Positions 23,337-32,431 of a DNA stretch of 64,000 nucleotides are shown in pieces. The translations under genes were made by a program, and so were the position numbers. The DNA comes from Hemibagrus wyckioides. Its lineage: Eukaryota; Chordata; Actinopteri; Siluriformes; Bagridae. The DNA lies in assembly GCF_019097595.1 (NCBI RefSeq), contig NC_080715.1:1407073-1471072 (forward strand), written 5' to 3'. Every line of letters starts with the position of its first letter. The first letter of the stretch is position 1. The notes below the pieces were generated by a model. It ran no database searches. It was not told the origin of the DNA and saw nothing but the letters and a program-made list of their open reading frames with translations.

Positions 23337-24134
23337 CCTCTCTCCCCTCCCTCACTCTCACTTCCCCTCCCTCTCTCTCTCTCTCTCTCTCCCTCCCCTC
23401 TCTCACTCTCTCTCTCACTCCCTCCCCCCCTCCCCCTGTCCTCCTCTCTCTCACTCTCTCTCTTCCTCTCTCTCTCCCTCTCTCTCTGTATCTCTCCCCC
23501 TCCCTCTCTCCCTCTCTCTGTCTCCTCCCCCTCCCTCTCTCCCTCTCTCTGTCTCTCTCCCCCTCCCTCTCTCCCTCTCTCTCCCTCTCTCCCTCTCTCC
23601 CTCCCTCCCTCCCTCTCTCCCTCCCCTCCCTCCCTCTCTCTCCCTCCCTCTCTCCCTCCCTCTCTCCCCTCCCTCTCTCCCTCCTCTCCCCCCTCTCCCC
23701 CCTCTCTCCACCCCCTCCCCCCCCCTCTCCCCCCCTCTCTCTCTCCCTCTCCCTTCCCCTCCCTCTCTCCCCCCCCTCTCTTCCTCCCTCCCTCTCTCCC
23801 TCCCTCTCCTCCCTCTCTCCCCTCCCTCTCTCCCCTCCCTCTCCCCCCTCCCCTCTCTCCCCTCCCTCTCTCCCCCTTTCTCCCTCCCTCCCTTCCTTTC
23901 TCTCCCTTTCTCCCTCCCTCTCTCCCCTCCCTCTCTCCCCCCCCCTCTCTCCCCCCCCTCTCTCCCCTCCCTCTCTCTCTCTCCAGCTGGGTGGCGTACC
24001 AGTTCCCAGGTTACCGTGGTTATCAGTACATCTTGGAGAGAGACCGCCGCGAGGGCGAGTTTAGAAACTATAATGAGTACGGCACGCAGGCTCACACCAA
24101 CCAGATCCAGTCGATCCGCAGGATTCAGCATTAA
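20357..24134 (+). CDS. cryba2: beta-A2 crystallin, four coding exons
   Basis: Lens structural protein of the beta/gamma-crystallin superfamily that packs as oligomers in fibre-cell cytoplasm. Coding exons are 20357-20523, 22221-22362, 22466-22608 and 23987-24134, all with GT/AG ends and matching phases. They sum to 600 bases (199 residues plus TAA), close to the usual family length of about 197. Each exon carries one Greek-key motif: [18 protein letters not shown] (about residues 15-55), [20 protein letters not shown] (57-103), [20 protein letters not shown] (110-150) and [20 protein letters not shown] (152-196). The end, [17 protein letters not shown], and ENGPW at the first junction favour the A2 class over A1 or A4. 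Introns are 1697, 103 and 1378 bases; the third is almost pure pyrimidine. An ATG at 20357 just after the TATA box sets the start. FEV follows downstream, as in other vertebrates. Teleosts have two paralogues; which one this is cannot be told. Confidence 0.95.
22385..22428. repeat. (CA)n inside CRYBA2 intron 2
   Basis: Intron 2 (22363-22465) is only 103 bases, and about 44 of them are CA repeats between short CT runs. Intron 1 also holds GT/CA runs at about 21603-21626, 21687-21728 and 22189-22218. The last of these directly precedes the exon 2 acceptor, so that acceptor has a (TG)n tract instead of a polypyrimidine tract. Confidence 0.9.
22741..23984. repeat. 1.25-kb polypyrimidine tract filling CRYBA2 intron 3
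   Basis: The sense strand is almost entirely C and T (CTCTCC, CTCCCTCC and CCCCTCC words in irregular order), with rare purines such as GTA at 23489, GTC near 23520 and 23548, and one A at 23710. From 23711 to 23984 there is not a single purine before the AG acceptor. Long Ser/Leu/Pro frames on the plus strand and Arg/Glu/Gly frames on the minus strand are repeat artefacts. Homopurine-homopyrimidine mirror tracts of this kind can form triplex (H-DNA). Confidence 0.97.
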
Positions 24135-24248
24135 ACACATACACGATCACATACACACTCTCTCACATACACACACTCTGTCTCTCAAACACACACACAC
24201 ACTCTCTCCTTCCTCACTACATCCTTCCTTGTACTTCCATAAATAATG

Positions 24249-24254
24249 ATTAAA
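24249..24254 (+). terminator. CRYBA2 polyadenylation signal candidate
   Basis: ATTAAA, the commonest variant of AATAAA, lies 115 bases after the stop codon. No canonical AATAAA was found closer to the stop. Confidence 0.5.
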
Positions 24255-24354
24255 CTGTGTGAAAATCCTCCCGAGTGTGGTCTCACTGTTTTTTCTGTTA
24301 AACTCTGACACACTGTGTAACTATCAGGACACGACAGTTCCTAAAGCAAATATT

Positions 24355-26412
24355 AAGTGCACCTTAAGTGTTTAGGGGTATCAGGCAGGGCTGCTCTCCG
24401 GCATGTTGTACACCCTAGCCATAGAACCATTGTTGTGTGAAATAAGAAGAAATATCACTGGTCTGTCATTGCCAACTTGTAATACCACATAATGTGTGTC
24501 AGCACATGCAGATGATGTTGTGGTCATAGCGAATGGACAGAGTGACATTGACATTTTAACAGGTATTATAAGAAATTTAAAACTGCATCATCTGCAAAAG
24601 TGAATTGGGGAAAAAAGTGAAGGTATTTTAAACAGGGATTGGAAAGGTGGGGAACCATATCTCCCAATTAACTTAACATGGAGGACTGGTGGTTTTAAAT
24701 ATTTTGGTGTGTACCTGGGAGACTACAGACTGCTTCAACCCAGATTCCACTCCACAGTACTCATCAGAAAGAACTCATCCCCAAAAAGGCTTACAGATCA
24801 TATAGAAATATCTTTAATTCAGTTCAGTTTGTCTGTGTGGTATTTTCATATTTGTTTAAAGCAGCGTTACCAAACATTTAGAACTCTTAATCCAATCAAT
24901 TATTATTATGGGAGCGGAAGCAAGACATCAAGGACCATCACTGAACAAAGGGTATACATGACCATAATTACCATTTAGTATTGCCCGACCATTTGGGTGA
25001 TAACACCTAGAACAGTACCTAGCCCAGGTGTATGTGACCGTGATGACCATTTAAAGGACATCCGGCTAGATGACAGTATCACCATCATTTGGGGGATACT
25101 CGGTTCTTACAATAATTTACATTTAAAGTGAAACTCATTTAAATTACAAACAGGAAACACTGTATAAAATGTTTGATCAGGATTTGTCCTGGGTTCTTTT
25201 TGCCTCAGATGTGATGTATTGTGTCACTGCTACACAGCAATAAACAACTTCATTAAGATCTTAGATGCCATCATCATTTTATTTTTCTTACACAGCACCT
25301 TTGTTGAGAGAAATTGAGAAGGCATTTGTGAACAAATAAAAGGACGCTTAAATAAATGGAAATGGCTTGTTCCAAAAATGTCTTACATGGGGGCAGAACT
25401 CTGGTCATTAACAATCTGGCTGCATCAATGTTATGGCACAGGCTGGCCTTTATTGATCCTCCATCCAAAGCTGCTTTCAGAGCTGCAGGCTATGATGGTG
25501 GACTTTTTCTGGGATAGGTTACACTGATTACCTCAGAGTGTTCTGTACTTTCCCAAAGAGGAGAGTGGACAAGGATTGATTCACTTACCATCTCCAGTTT
25601 GTACAAAAACTGTAAAAAAAAACTCATGGGCCCAGAGAACCTCTCCAGGAGAGCAGCAGCAAGTGAAATACTGCACACAGTAGGATGATGGGGACTGGAC
25701 AGGTCACTGGTTTTAAATGGACACTACAAAGCTGAACCCAGGTGGATTACCTGCTTTTTATCAAGTTTTTTGCCCCTGCAGAAGGAGGGCGACTCTTCAC
25801 TGGCTTCTTGAGGAGCCCCATATCATGTGTGTCCTTGGGCTGATCACCGTTAACAAAAAGGACAGGTGACCTGCAGTGGACAATACTGCATGGCATTGTC
25901 TCTGTAAATGCTTTTATCTGCATTTTAAACCCAGAGGTCACACATGAGTGTCCTTTTTGTTTAGAGAGGGAAACAGTTTCATGCTTTTATGAACTGTTTC
26001 AGGCTTCGTCCACTGTTTTTATTGAATATCTTTAAGTCTTTTAATGCCCACAGGTTTTTATCCTTGGATTTAAATACATGAGAAGAGAGAGGTTCAAGTG
26101 TCAGCTGATTAATTTTATCGTGGACCAGGCGAAACTGGCCGTCTACAGCAGCAGGAAAAACAAAGTGACCCAGAACACACAGACAGATCTAACAACAACC
26201 GTTAAGAGACTCATGAAACAGGGATGATTGTTGATTTCATCGTCTATAAAAGCAGGAAGGAGCTGGTGAAGTTCCAGCTGATGTGGAGTTACGGGGAAGC
26301 CGTGTGCTCTGGTTTAAAAAAAGAACTGTCTTTTACACCAAAGTTAGAATGATTTTTTATATATTTATTTACTTATTTATTCATCTACTTTTTTGAGTAA
26401 TTATGTAAATGG
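24355..26412 (+). mobile_element. Tx1/L1-type LINE, 5'-truncated copy 1
   Basis: It starts abruptly within the RT palm (GIRQGCSLSGMLYTL-like, from about 24387), where the neighbouring copy reads GIRQGCSLSGMLYSLGIEPL. It follows that copy through the AYADDVVV-type active-site box near 24505, the thumb (RLNKWKWLVPKMSYMG near 25350), a C-terminal HECPFCLERETVSCFY-like Cys/His segment near 25945, and an AT-rich 3' end. It then stops directly in a (CT)n run at 26413. Many stops and small deletions make it non-coding. A piece of unrelated DNA interrupts it at about 24737-25312. Confidence 0.8.
24737..25312. mobile_element. unidentified insertion in LINE copy 1, possibly a solo LTR
   Basis: About 575 bases present here have no counterpart in the sister LINE (compare around 30620-30660). 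It contains AATAAA at 25239-25244 near its right end and no coding frame of note, which would fit a solo LTR. Terminal TG/CA ends and a target duplication could not be fixed, so the assignment is weak. Confidence 0.35.
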
Positions 26413-26413
26413 C

Positions 26414-26440
<27 letters not shown>
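26413..26440. repeat. (CT)n between the two LINE copies
   Basis: About 14 CT units join the 3' end of LINE copy 1 to the 5' end of LINE copy 2 (GCATGCACGGTGGAG). The same motif borders copy 2 at its 3' side (32002-32028). Confidence 0.95.
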
Positions 26441-26444
<4 letters not shown>

Positions 26445-26643
26445 GCACGGTGGAGAGGTGAGTGTGGCGTGTAGAGCGGGTGAGAGCGGTTGGCGTTTTG
26501 CCAAATTTTTTCGGCACTGAAGTGCTTTTTTTCTTTCCGTTTAAGATCTCGGAATATTTATATACTTATTGTGTGAGTGTGTGAGTGTGTGAGTGTGTGT
26601 GCGGATAATAACTGTGTGTGTGTGAGTAGCGTTTCGGTGAAGC

Positions 26644-28875
26644 ATGGTTATGGCGGATCTGAACGCGAGGTTGTGTGAGAGTTTGACTCGCCGGCGCGGT
26701 GTCCGTGTTGTGTGTCCGTGTTGTGTGTCCGGCGCGGTGTCCGTGTTGTGTGTCCGTGTTGTGTGTCCGGCGCGGTGTCCGTGTTGTGTGTCCGTGTTGT
26801 GTGTCTGGCGCAGTGTCCGTGTTGTGTGTCCGGCGCGGTTTCCGTGTTGTGTGTCCGTGTTGTGTGTCCGGCACGGTGTCCGTGTTGTGTGTCCGTGTTG
26901 TGTGTCCGGCGCAGTGTCCGTGTTGTGTGTCCGTGTTGTGTGTCCGTGTTGTGTGTCCGGCACGGTGTCCGTGTTGTGTGTCCGTGTTGTGTGTCCGTGT
27001 TGTGTGTCCGGCGCAGTGTCCGTGTTGTGTGTCCGGCGCGGTGTCCATGTTGTGTGTCCGTGTTGTGTGTCCGTGTTGTGTGTCCGGCGCAGTGTCCGTG
27101 TTGTGTGTCCGTGTTGTGTGTCCGTGTTGTGTGTCTGGCGCAGTGTCCGTGTTGTGTGTCCGGCGCGGTTTCCGTGTTGTGTGTCCGTGTTGTGTGTCCG
27201 GCACGGTGTCCGTGTTGTGTGTCCGTGTTGTGTGTCCGGCGCAGTGTCCGTGTTGTGTGTCCGTGTTGTGTGTCCGGCACGGTGTCCGTGTTGTGTGTCC
27301 GTGTTGTGTGTCCGTGTTGTGTGTCCGTGTTGTGTGTCCGGCGCAGTGTCCGTGTTGTGTGTCCGGCGCGGTGTCCATGTTGTGTGTCCGTGTTGTGTGT
27401 CCGTGTTGTGTGTCCGGCGCAGTGTCCGTGTTGTGTGTCCGTGTTGTGTGTCCGTGTTGTGTGTCCGTGTTGTGTGTCCGGCGCGGTGTCCGTGTTGTGT
27501 GTCCATGTTGTGTGTCCGTGTTGTGTGTCCGGCGCAGTGTCCGTGTTGTGTGTCCGTGTTGTGTGTCCGGCGCGGTGTCCGTGTTGTGTGTCCGTGTTGT
27601 GTGTCCGGCACGGTGTCCGTGTTGTGTGTCCGTGTTGTGTGTCCGTGTTGTGTGTCCGTGTTGTGTGTCCGTGTTGTGTGTCCGGCACGGTGTCCGTGTT
27701 GTGTGTCCGTGTTGTGTGTCCGTGTTGTGTGTCCGGCACGGTGTCCGTGTTGTGTGTCCGTGTTGTGTGTCCGGCACGGTGTCCGTGTTGTGTGTCCGTG
27801 TTGTGTGTCCGGCACGGTGTCCGTGTTGTGTGTCCGTGTTGTGTGTCCGTGTTGTGTGTCCGTGTTGTGTGTCCGTGTTGTGTGTCCGGCACGGTGTCCG
27901 TGTTGTGTGTCCGTGTTGTGTGTCCGGCACGGTGTCCGTGTTGTGTGTCCATGTTGTGTGTCCGTGTTGTGTGTCCGTGTTGTGTGTCCGTGTTGTGTGT
28001 CCGGCACGGTGTCCGTGTTGTGTGTCCGTGTTGTGTGTCCGGCACGGTGTCCGTGTTGTGTGTCTGTGTTGTGTGTCCGTGTTGTGTGTCCGGCGCGGTG
28101 TCCGTGTTGTGTGTCCGTGTTGTGTGTCCGGCGCGGTGTCTGTGTTGTGTGTCCGGCGCGGTGTCCGTGTTGTGTGTCCGTGTTGTGTGTCCGTGTTGTG
28201 TGTCCGGCGCAGTGTCCGTGTTGTGTGTCTGTGTTGTGTGTCCGGCGCGGTGTCCGTGTTGTGTGTCCGTGTTGTGTGTCCGTGTTGTGTGTCCGTGTTG
28301 TGTGTCCGGCATGGTGTCCGTGTTGTGTGTCCGGCATGGTGTCCGTGTTGTGTGTCCGGCATGGTGTCCGTGTTGTGTGTCCGGCGAGTGTAGAGGAATG
28401 TTGTTTAGCAGTCGGTAACGTGGTGGGGCATGAGAACATTGTCTCTGCCTCCAGAATGAACAGTGCCATTGTGGTGTTTCTGAATAATGTTGAGAAAGTC
28501 AGAAATCTGATTCAGAAAGGTATTGTGATTAATAATGAGTCAATACTGGTTTCTCCCCTCAGTTCCCCAGCTAAGAAAATTATGTTCTCCAACATCCCTC
28601 CTTTTATCTCTGATGAAGCTATCTGTAAAGAACTGTCTCAGTACGGGCGAATTGTCTCCCCCATTAAGAGAATCCCTCTTGGCTGTAAGTCCCCACTGGT
28701 GAAGGACTTGGTGTCCTTCAGGAGAATGGTCTTCATGGTTTTTAAAGAGCTGAATGCTGTTTTTAAATTCAGAGTTGAAGGCTTTGACTACAATCTGTTT
28801 GTTTCTTCTGATACAGATATTAAGTGTTTTAAATGTGGAAAAACTGGTCATCTTGCTCCATCTTGCTTTTCATAA
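26644..28875 (+). CDS. LINE ORF1 (RRM-like and CCHC knuckle) carrying an in-frame minisatellite
   Basis: A frame of 743 codons from ATG at 26644 to TAA at 28873. Residues 1-20 (MVMADLNARLCESLTRRRGV) and about 580-743 are ordinary ORF1 sequence: SVEECCLAVGNVVGHEN, SRMNSAIVVFLNNVEKV, IMFSNIPPFISDEAICKELS (RRM-like), PIKRIPLGCKSPLVKDLVSF and CFKCGKTGHLAPSC (CX2CX4HX4C, 28825-28866). This is the nucleic-acid-binding protein that coats the LINE RNA in this group. Between them lies a Cys/Val/Arg-rich repeat of about 560 residues encoded by the 26690-28385 minisatellite. Related ORF1 proteins are expected to lack it. The frame is uninterrupted across the array. The ORF belongs to a dead LINE, so translation is doubtful. 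Confidence 0.7.
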   Translation: MVMADLNARLCESLTRRRGVRVVCPCCVSGAVSVLCVRVVCPARCPCCVSVLCVWRSVRVVCPARFPCCVSVLCVRHGVRVVCPCCVSGAVSVLCVRVVCPCCVSGTVSVLCVRVVCPCCVSGAVSVLCVRRGVHVVCPCCVSVLCVRRSVRVVCPCCVSVLCVWRSVRVVCPARFPCCVSVLCVRHGVRVVCPCCVSGAVSVLCVRVVCPARCPCCVSVLCVRVVCPCCVSGAVSVLCVRRGVHVVCPCCVSVLCVRRSVRVVCPCCVSVLCVRVVCPARCPCCVSMLCVRVVCPAQCPCCVSVLCVRRGVRVVCPCCVSGTVSVLCVRVVCPCCVSVLCVRVVCPARCPCCVSVLCVRVVCPARCPCCVSVLCVRHGVRVVCPCCVSGTVSVLCVRVVCPCCVSVLCVRVVCPARCPCCVSVLCVRHGVRVVCPCCVSVLCVRVVCPCCVSGTVSVLCVRVVCPARCPCCVSVLCVRVVCPARCPCCVSVLCVRRGVCVVCPARCPCCVSVLCVRVVCPAQCPCCVSVLCVRRGVRVVCPCCVSVLCVRVVCPAWCPCCVSGMVSVLCVRHGVRVVCPASVEECCLAVGNVVGHENIVSASRMNSAIVVFLNNVEKVRNLIQKGIVINNESILVSPLSSPAKKIMFSNIPPFISDEAICKELSQYGRIVSPIKRIPLGCKSPLVKDLVSFRRMVFMVFKELNAVFKFRVEGFDYNLFVSSDTDIKCFKCGKTGHLAPSCFS
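26690..28385. repeat. 1.7-kb minisatellite of 13- and 12-base units inside LINE ORF1
   Basis: Two units alternate: GTGTTGTGTGTCC (13 bases) and GGCGCGGTGTCC (12 bases; variants GGCACGG, GGCGCAG, GGCATGG). The 12-base unit appears after one to five 13-base units. Rare variants recur 330 bases apart: GTGTCTGGCG at 26801 and 27131, GTGTCCATGT at 27041 and 27371. No unit contains TAA, TAG or TGA, or their complements, so every frame on both strands stays open. The 598-642-codon minus-strand frames (His-Asn-Thr-Asp repeats) are artefacts of this. Confidence 0.97.
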
Positions 28876-31771
28876 GAACAAGAGACAGTACACGTGGGCC
28901 CATGCCATAGATAACACACTCTCCCTGGCGAGATTAGATTGTTTTTATGGTTTTAAACACCAGCTAACGTTTTTTACAAAGTGTTTTATTGTTCCAGCAG
29001 GTATCTCTGACCACAGCATGGTCCAGTGTACTATCACTAAAGAGAAGGTTAAACCTAGGAGTGCCTACTGGCATTTTAACACTGCTCTTTTAGAAGATGC
29101 TAATTTTTAAGAGTCTTTTATTTATTTATGGAATTGTTTTAAACATGAGAAGGCAGCTTTTAGTTCACTTCAGCTGTGGTGGGATGTGACAAAAGCACAA
29201 GTCAAAGAATTCTGTCAACAGTACACTCTCAATGTCACAAGAGACATTGTTAGATCTCTGAAAGCTCTGGAGATAGAAATAGTGGAGCTCCAGCGTTTGG
29301 AGGCCACTGGAAATCAAGGGCATGTTGAAGCCCTCAAACATAAAAAAGCCAAAATGGACGACCTGTTAGACATTACAGCACAGGGGGCGCTGGTCCACTC
29401 ACGCTTTAAAAGCGCTGCTGAGATGGATGCTCCTTCAAAGTTCTTTTTCAGTTTAGAGCAGAAGAATGGTCAGAAAAGATTCATACATGCTGTGTGAACA
29501 GAATCAGGGGATCTCTTATCTGAGCCCACTGAAATTCACCAGCAGACAGTAAGCTTCTACTCGAAGCTGTACAGCAGTGAGTGGTCAGGGGCACAAGCGG
29601 TGGAGGACAGCTTCCTCATGGACCTGCCAAAGCTCTCTGAGCGAGCGGCCAGAGGGTTGGACACAGAGCTGACGCTGGAGGAGGTTCATGAGGCTCTCCA
29701 GGAGATGGAGAATGGATGGATGTCAGGTATAGACGGTCACCCTGTCGAGTTCTACAAGGCATTCTGGGCCGTCATAGGGCAGGACGTGCTGGATGTCCTA
29801 CGGGACAGCGTACGGAGAGGTGAACTCCCGTTGAGCTGCAGGAGGGCCGTCCTGACCCTGCTACCGAAGAAGGGAGACCTGACCCACCTGAAAAACTGGC
29901 GCCCGGTCTCCCTACTGTGCACTGACTGCAAGCTGCTCTCAAAAGCATTAGCCTCGAGACTGACTAAGGTAATGGAGCAGCTCATTCACCAGGACCAGAC
30001 GTACTGTGTGCCTGATAGGTCCATATTCGATAATGTGTATCTAATTCATGACATTTTGGACGTCTCCAGGCTATTGGGCTTAAAGACTGGTCTGATTTCT
30101 CTAGATCAGGAAAAGGCTTTTGACCGGGTTGAACATGAATATTTGTGGAAGGTGCTGGAAGCCTTCGGGTTCAACCCAGGTTTTATAGCCATGATCAAGG
30201 TGTTGTACAATAACATTGAGAGTGTACTGAAGGTTAACGGTGGTTTATGTGCTCCTTTTAGAGTGTACAGAGGGATCAGGCAGGGCTGTTCCCTCTCTGG
30301 AATGTTGTACTCTCTAGGTATTGAACCTCTTTTAAATAAGTTAAGAAGTAATCTCTCTGGTTTTAATATTCCACATGCTAATGCCTCAATATGTTTATCA
30401 GCTTATGCAGATGATCTGGTAGTGATGATAAACACACAGAATGATGTCAATGTTTTAACTGATATTTTAAATGACTTTCAAATTTTATCCTCCACCAAGG
30501 TTAACTGGTCTAAAAGTGAAGCCATTTTAGTTGGGGAGTGGGGAGGTGGGCAACCGTCACTACCAGGAGGCTTAGCGTGGAAAAGAGGTGGTTTTAAATA
30601 CTTGGGTGTCTACCTGGGGAACAATGAGATTTTAAACAAAAATTGGGAAGGTTCTGTTGAACATGTGAAGGGCAGACTGAGCAGGTGGAAGCGGCTGGTT
30701 CCAAAGATGTCCTACAGGGGGAGAACGCTGGTCATCAACAACCTCGCCGCGTCGTCCCTCTGGCACAAGCTGGCATGCGTGGATCCGCCGCCAAACCTGC
30801 TGGCAAACATCCAGGCCCTGCTGGTGGACTTCTTCTGGGACGGTCTACACTGGATTCCACAGAGTGTTCTCCACCTGCCCAAAGAAGAAGGAGGACAGGG
30901 GCTGGTCCAGCTGTCCAGCAGAGCCGCAGCCTTCCGCCTCCAGTTCATCCAGAGGCTCCTCACTGAACATGTCGGACTTGTCGAGGGCAGAGGACCTGGC
31001 AGCGTGTATGGGACTGCGGTCCCTGCGTGTTGTCAATCAGCTCCTACACCGCTGGAGATCTGCATTGACATCAGAGGAGCGTGTTCAGCTAATGGACTAT
31101 TCACACACAGAGACTGGTCCTACAGAGGACGAACCCTTTCCCCAGCTGAACATCACTCCTGACCTCGACGGGTGTGCAGGCCCCCTCCTGGAGTGTCGGG
31201 GTGAAGGGGAGATGGACTTTGGGTCAGTGTCGGGGAAGCTGCTCTACAGAGCGTGTGTAAAGGTTTTAAATAAGAAGAAGCTGAGTGGGAGGGTGGACAC
31301 CCCATGGAGAAGTGTACATGGTTTTACTGATGATTTTAAACCAGAGTGGACGCACTGTATAAACCACCGTTAACTAAAAAATCTGCTGACCTCCAATGGA
31401 GGATTTTACACTGTATTATCTCTGTGAACTCTTTTATTTCTGTTTTAAATCCTGATATTGCACATGATTGTCCTTTTTGTTCACAGAGAGAAACAGTTTT
31501 TCATGTTTTTATTCACTGCTCCAGGTTACAGTCACTGTTTGTGTTCTTACGGAGCATTTTAAGAGCTTTTAATGTTGTTTTTACTTTTCAGTGTTTTATT
31601 TCTGGTTTTAAGTACGTCAGAAAACACCGGTTCAGGTGCCAACTGATTAATTTTATATTTGGTCAGGACAAAATGGTGATATACCTGAGCCGGAAAAACC
31701 AAATAACACAGAACACTGACTGTGACGCCATAAGAATCCTGAATCAAAATCAAATCAAGAATTTTAATTGA
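28876..31771 (+). pseudogene. LINE ORF2 remnant: endonuclease tail, RT and Cys/His C-terminus
   Basis: Immediately after the ORF1 stop, another frame starts at KRQYTWAHAIDNTLSLARLD and reaches ISDHSMVQ, the C-terminal end of an APE-type endonuclease; the first two-thirds of that domain are missing. The same frame continues through stops at 29108 and 29495 into RT: MSGIDGHPVEFYKAFW, LLPKKGDLTHLKNWRPVSLL, SLDQEKAFDRVEHEYL, GIRQGCSLSGMLYSL, AYADDLVVMI and KYLGVYLG. A frameshift near 30960 moves the thumb/C-terminal part to another frame (LRSLRVVNQLLHRWRSAL), and a second near 31350 returns it for CPFCSQRETVFHVFIHCSRL. The catalytic YADD is intact, but the reading frame is not. It would have supplied nicking and reverse transcription for the LINE. 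Confidence 0.85.
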
Positions 31772-32001
31772 TTTTAATTTTTATAAAAGTATGAATGACT
31801 TGGATGTTTAAATGTGTGTGGTGTTGTGATAATGTGTTCTGTTGCAGAAGGAAAAATGAACTTTGCAGCAGAACTAAACTAATCACTCATATTTAAAATA
31901 ATTTACTGACATTATTTTAATACGTATTTATTTATCTATTTATTTAAGTCACTGTGACTTATATGTGACTTGTGTAAATAAAGATGCGTAAAAAGTCAAA
32001 G

Positions 32002-32028
32002 TCTCTCTCTCTCTCTCTCTCTCTCTCT
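32002..32028. repeat. (CT)n at the 3' edge of LINE copy 2
   Basis: About 13 CT units directly after GTCAAAG, the end of the LINE. They are followed without a gap by the CRYBA2-like fragment. Confidence 0.95.
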
Positions 32029-32209
32029 GGCTTACATCAACCAGATCCAGTCGATCCACAGGATTCAGAACTAAACACACACACACACCTTTCTCACTAC
32101 ATCCTTCCTTGTACTTCCATAAATAATGAGTGTGGTCTCACTGGTTTTTCTGTTAAACTCTGACACACTGTAACTGTATCAGGACACGACGGTTCCTAAA
32201 GCAAATATT
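32029..32209 (+). pseudogene. second copy of the CRYBA2 exon 4 end and 3' flank
   Basis: Bases 32030-32074 read AYINQIQSIHRIQN and TAA, against [14 protein letters not shown] and TAA at 24090-24134. The following bases match the CRYBA2 3' flank (CTACATCCTTCCTTGTACTT, AGTGTGGTCTCACTG, CTGTTAAACTCTGACACACT, GGACACGACGGTTCCTAAAG) up to GCAAATATT at 32201-32209, the same point where LINE copy 1 begins after the original (24354). It lacks a CA/CT stretch and about 25 bases around ATTAAA that the original has, and differs by several substitutions, so it is an old duplicate. The rest of exon 4 is absent. Confidence 0.85.
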
Positions 32210-32431
32210 TCCACAGAAATCAAACATTAAATATTAAAAACACTACAGGCAGAGGAACTGAATGTTCTCAGAACGGTTGTTTTTTAAAGGAACAGATCAG
32301 CTAAAAAACCCAGCACACACCATGTATAAATCACATGTACAAATCACCTGGATTCTGGATTCTGACTTTGACCACCAAATGTGTTTTACCCAAAACACAT
32401 ATGTGCATATATATATACACACACACACACA

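Larger units (their letters stand above)
26441..32001 (+). mobile_element. Tx1/L1-type LINE, near full-length copy 2
   Basis: A 5' untranslated region (26441-26643) is followed by ORF1 with a CCHC zinc knuckle, then a deletion-joined endonuclease remnant, a full RT region and a Cys/His C-terminus. The 3' end has AATAAA at about 31976-31981 (TGTAAATAAAGATGCG), and the whole element is bounded by (CT)n on both sides. SLDQEKAFDRVEHEYLWKVL, GIRQGCSLSGMLYSL and LSAYADDLVVMI place it in the Tx1 group of the L1 clade. It is the youngest-looking retroelement in the window but is inactivated by two stops, two frameshifts and an internal deletion. Confidence 0.85.

Noticed and set aside
22702..24140. 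Long Ser/Leu/Pro and Arg/Glu/Gly frames in CRYBA2 intron 3
   Set aside because: Pure CT/GA repeat artefacts. The one that reaches exon 4 is in the wrong frame for crystallin.
26541..28469. Three minus-strand frames of 554-642 codons across the minisatellite
   Set aside because: The repeat unit has no stop in any frame on either strand. Only one plus-strand frame connects to recognisable ORF1 sequence on both sides.
32029..32209. A second complete CRYBA2 gene
   Set aside because: Only the last 15 codons and 3' flank are present. What precedes them is a (CT)n run and a LINE.
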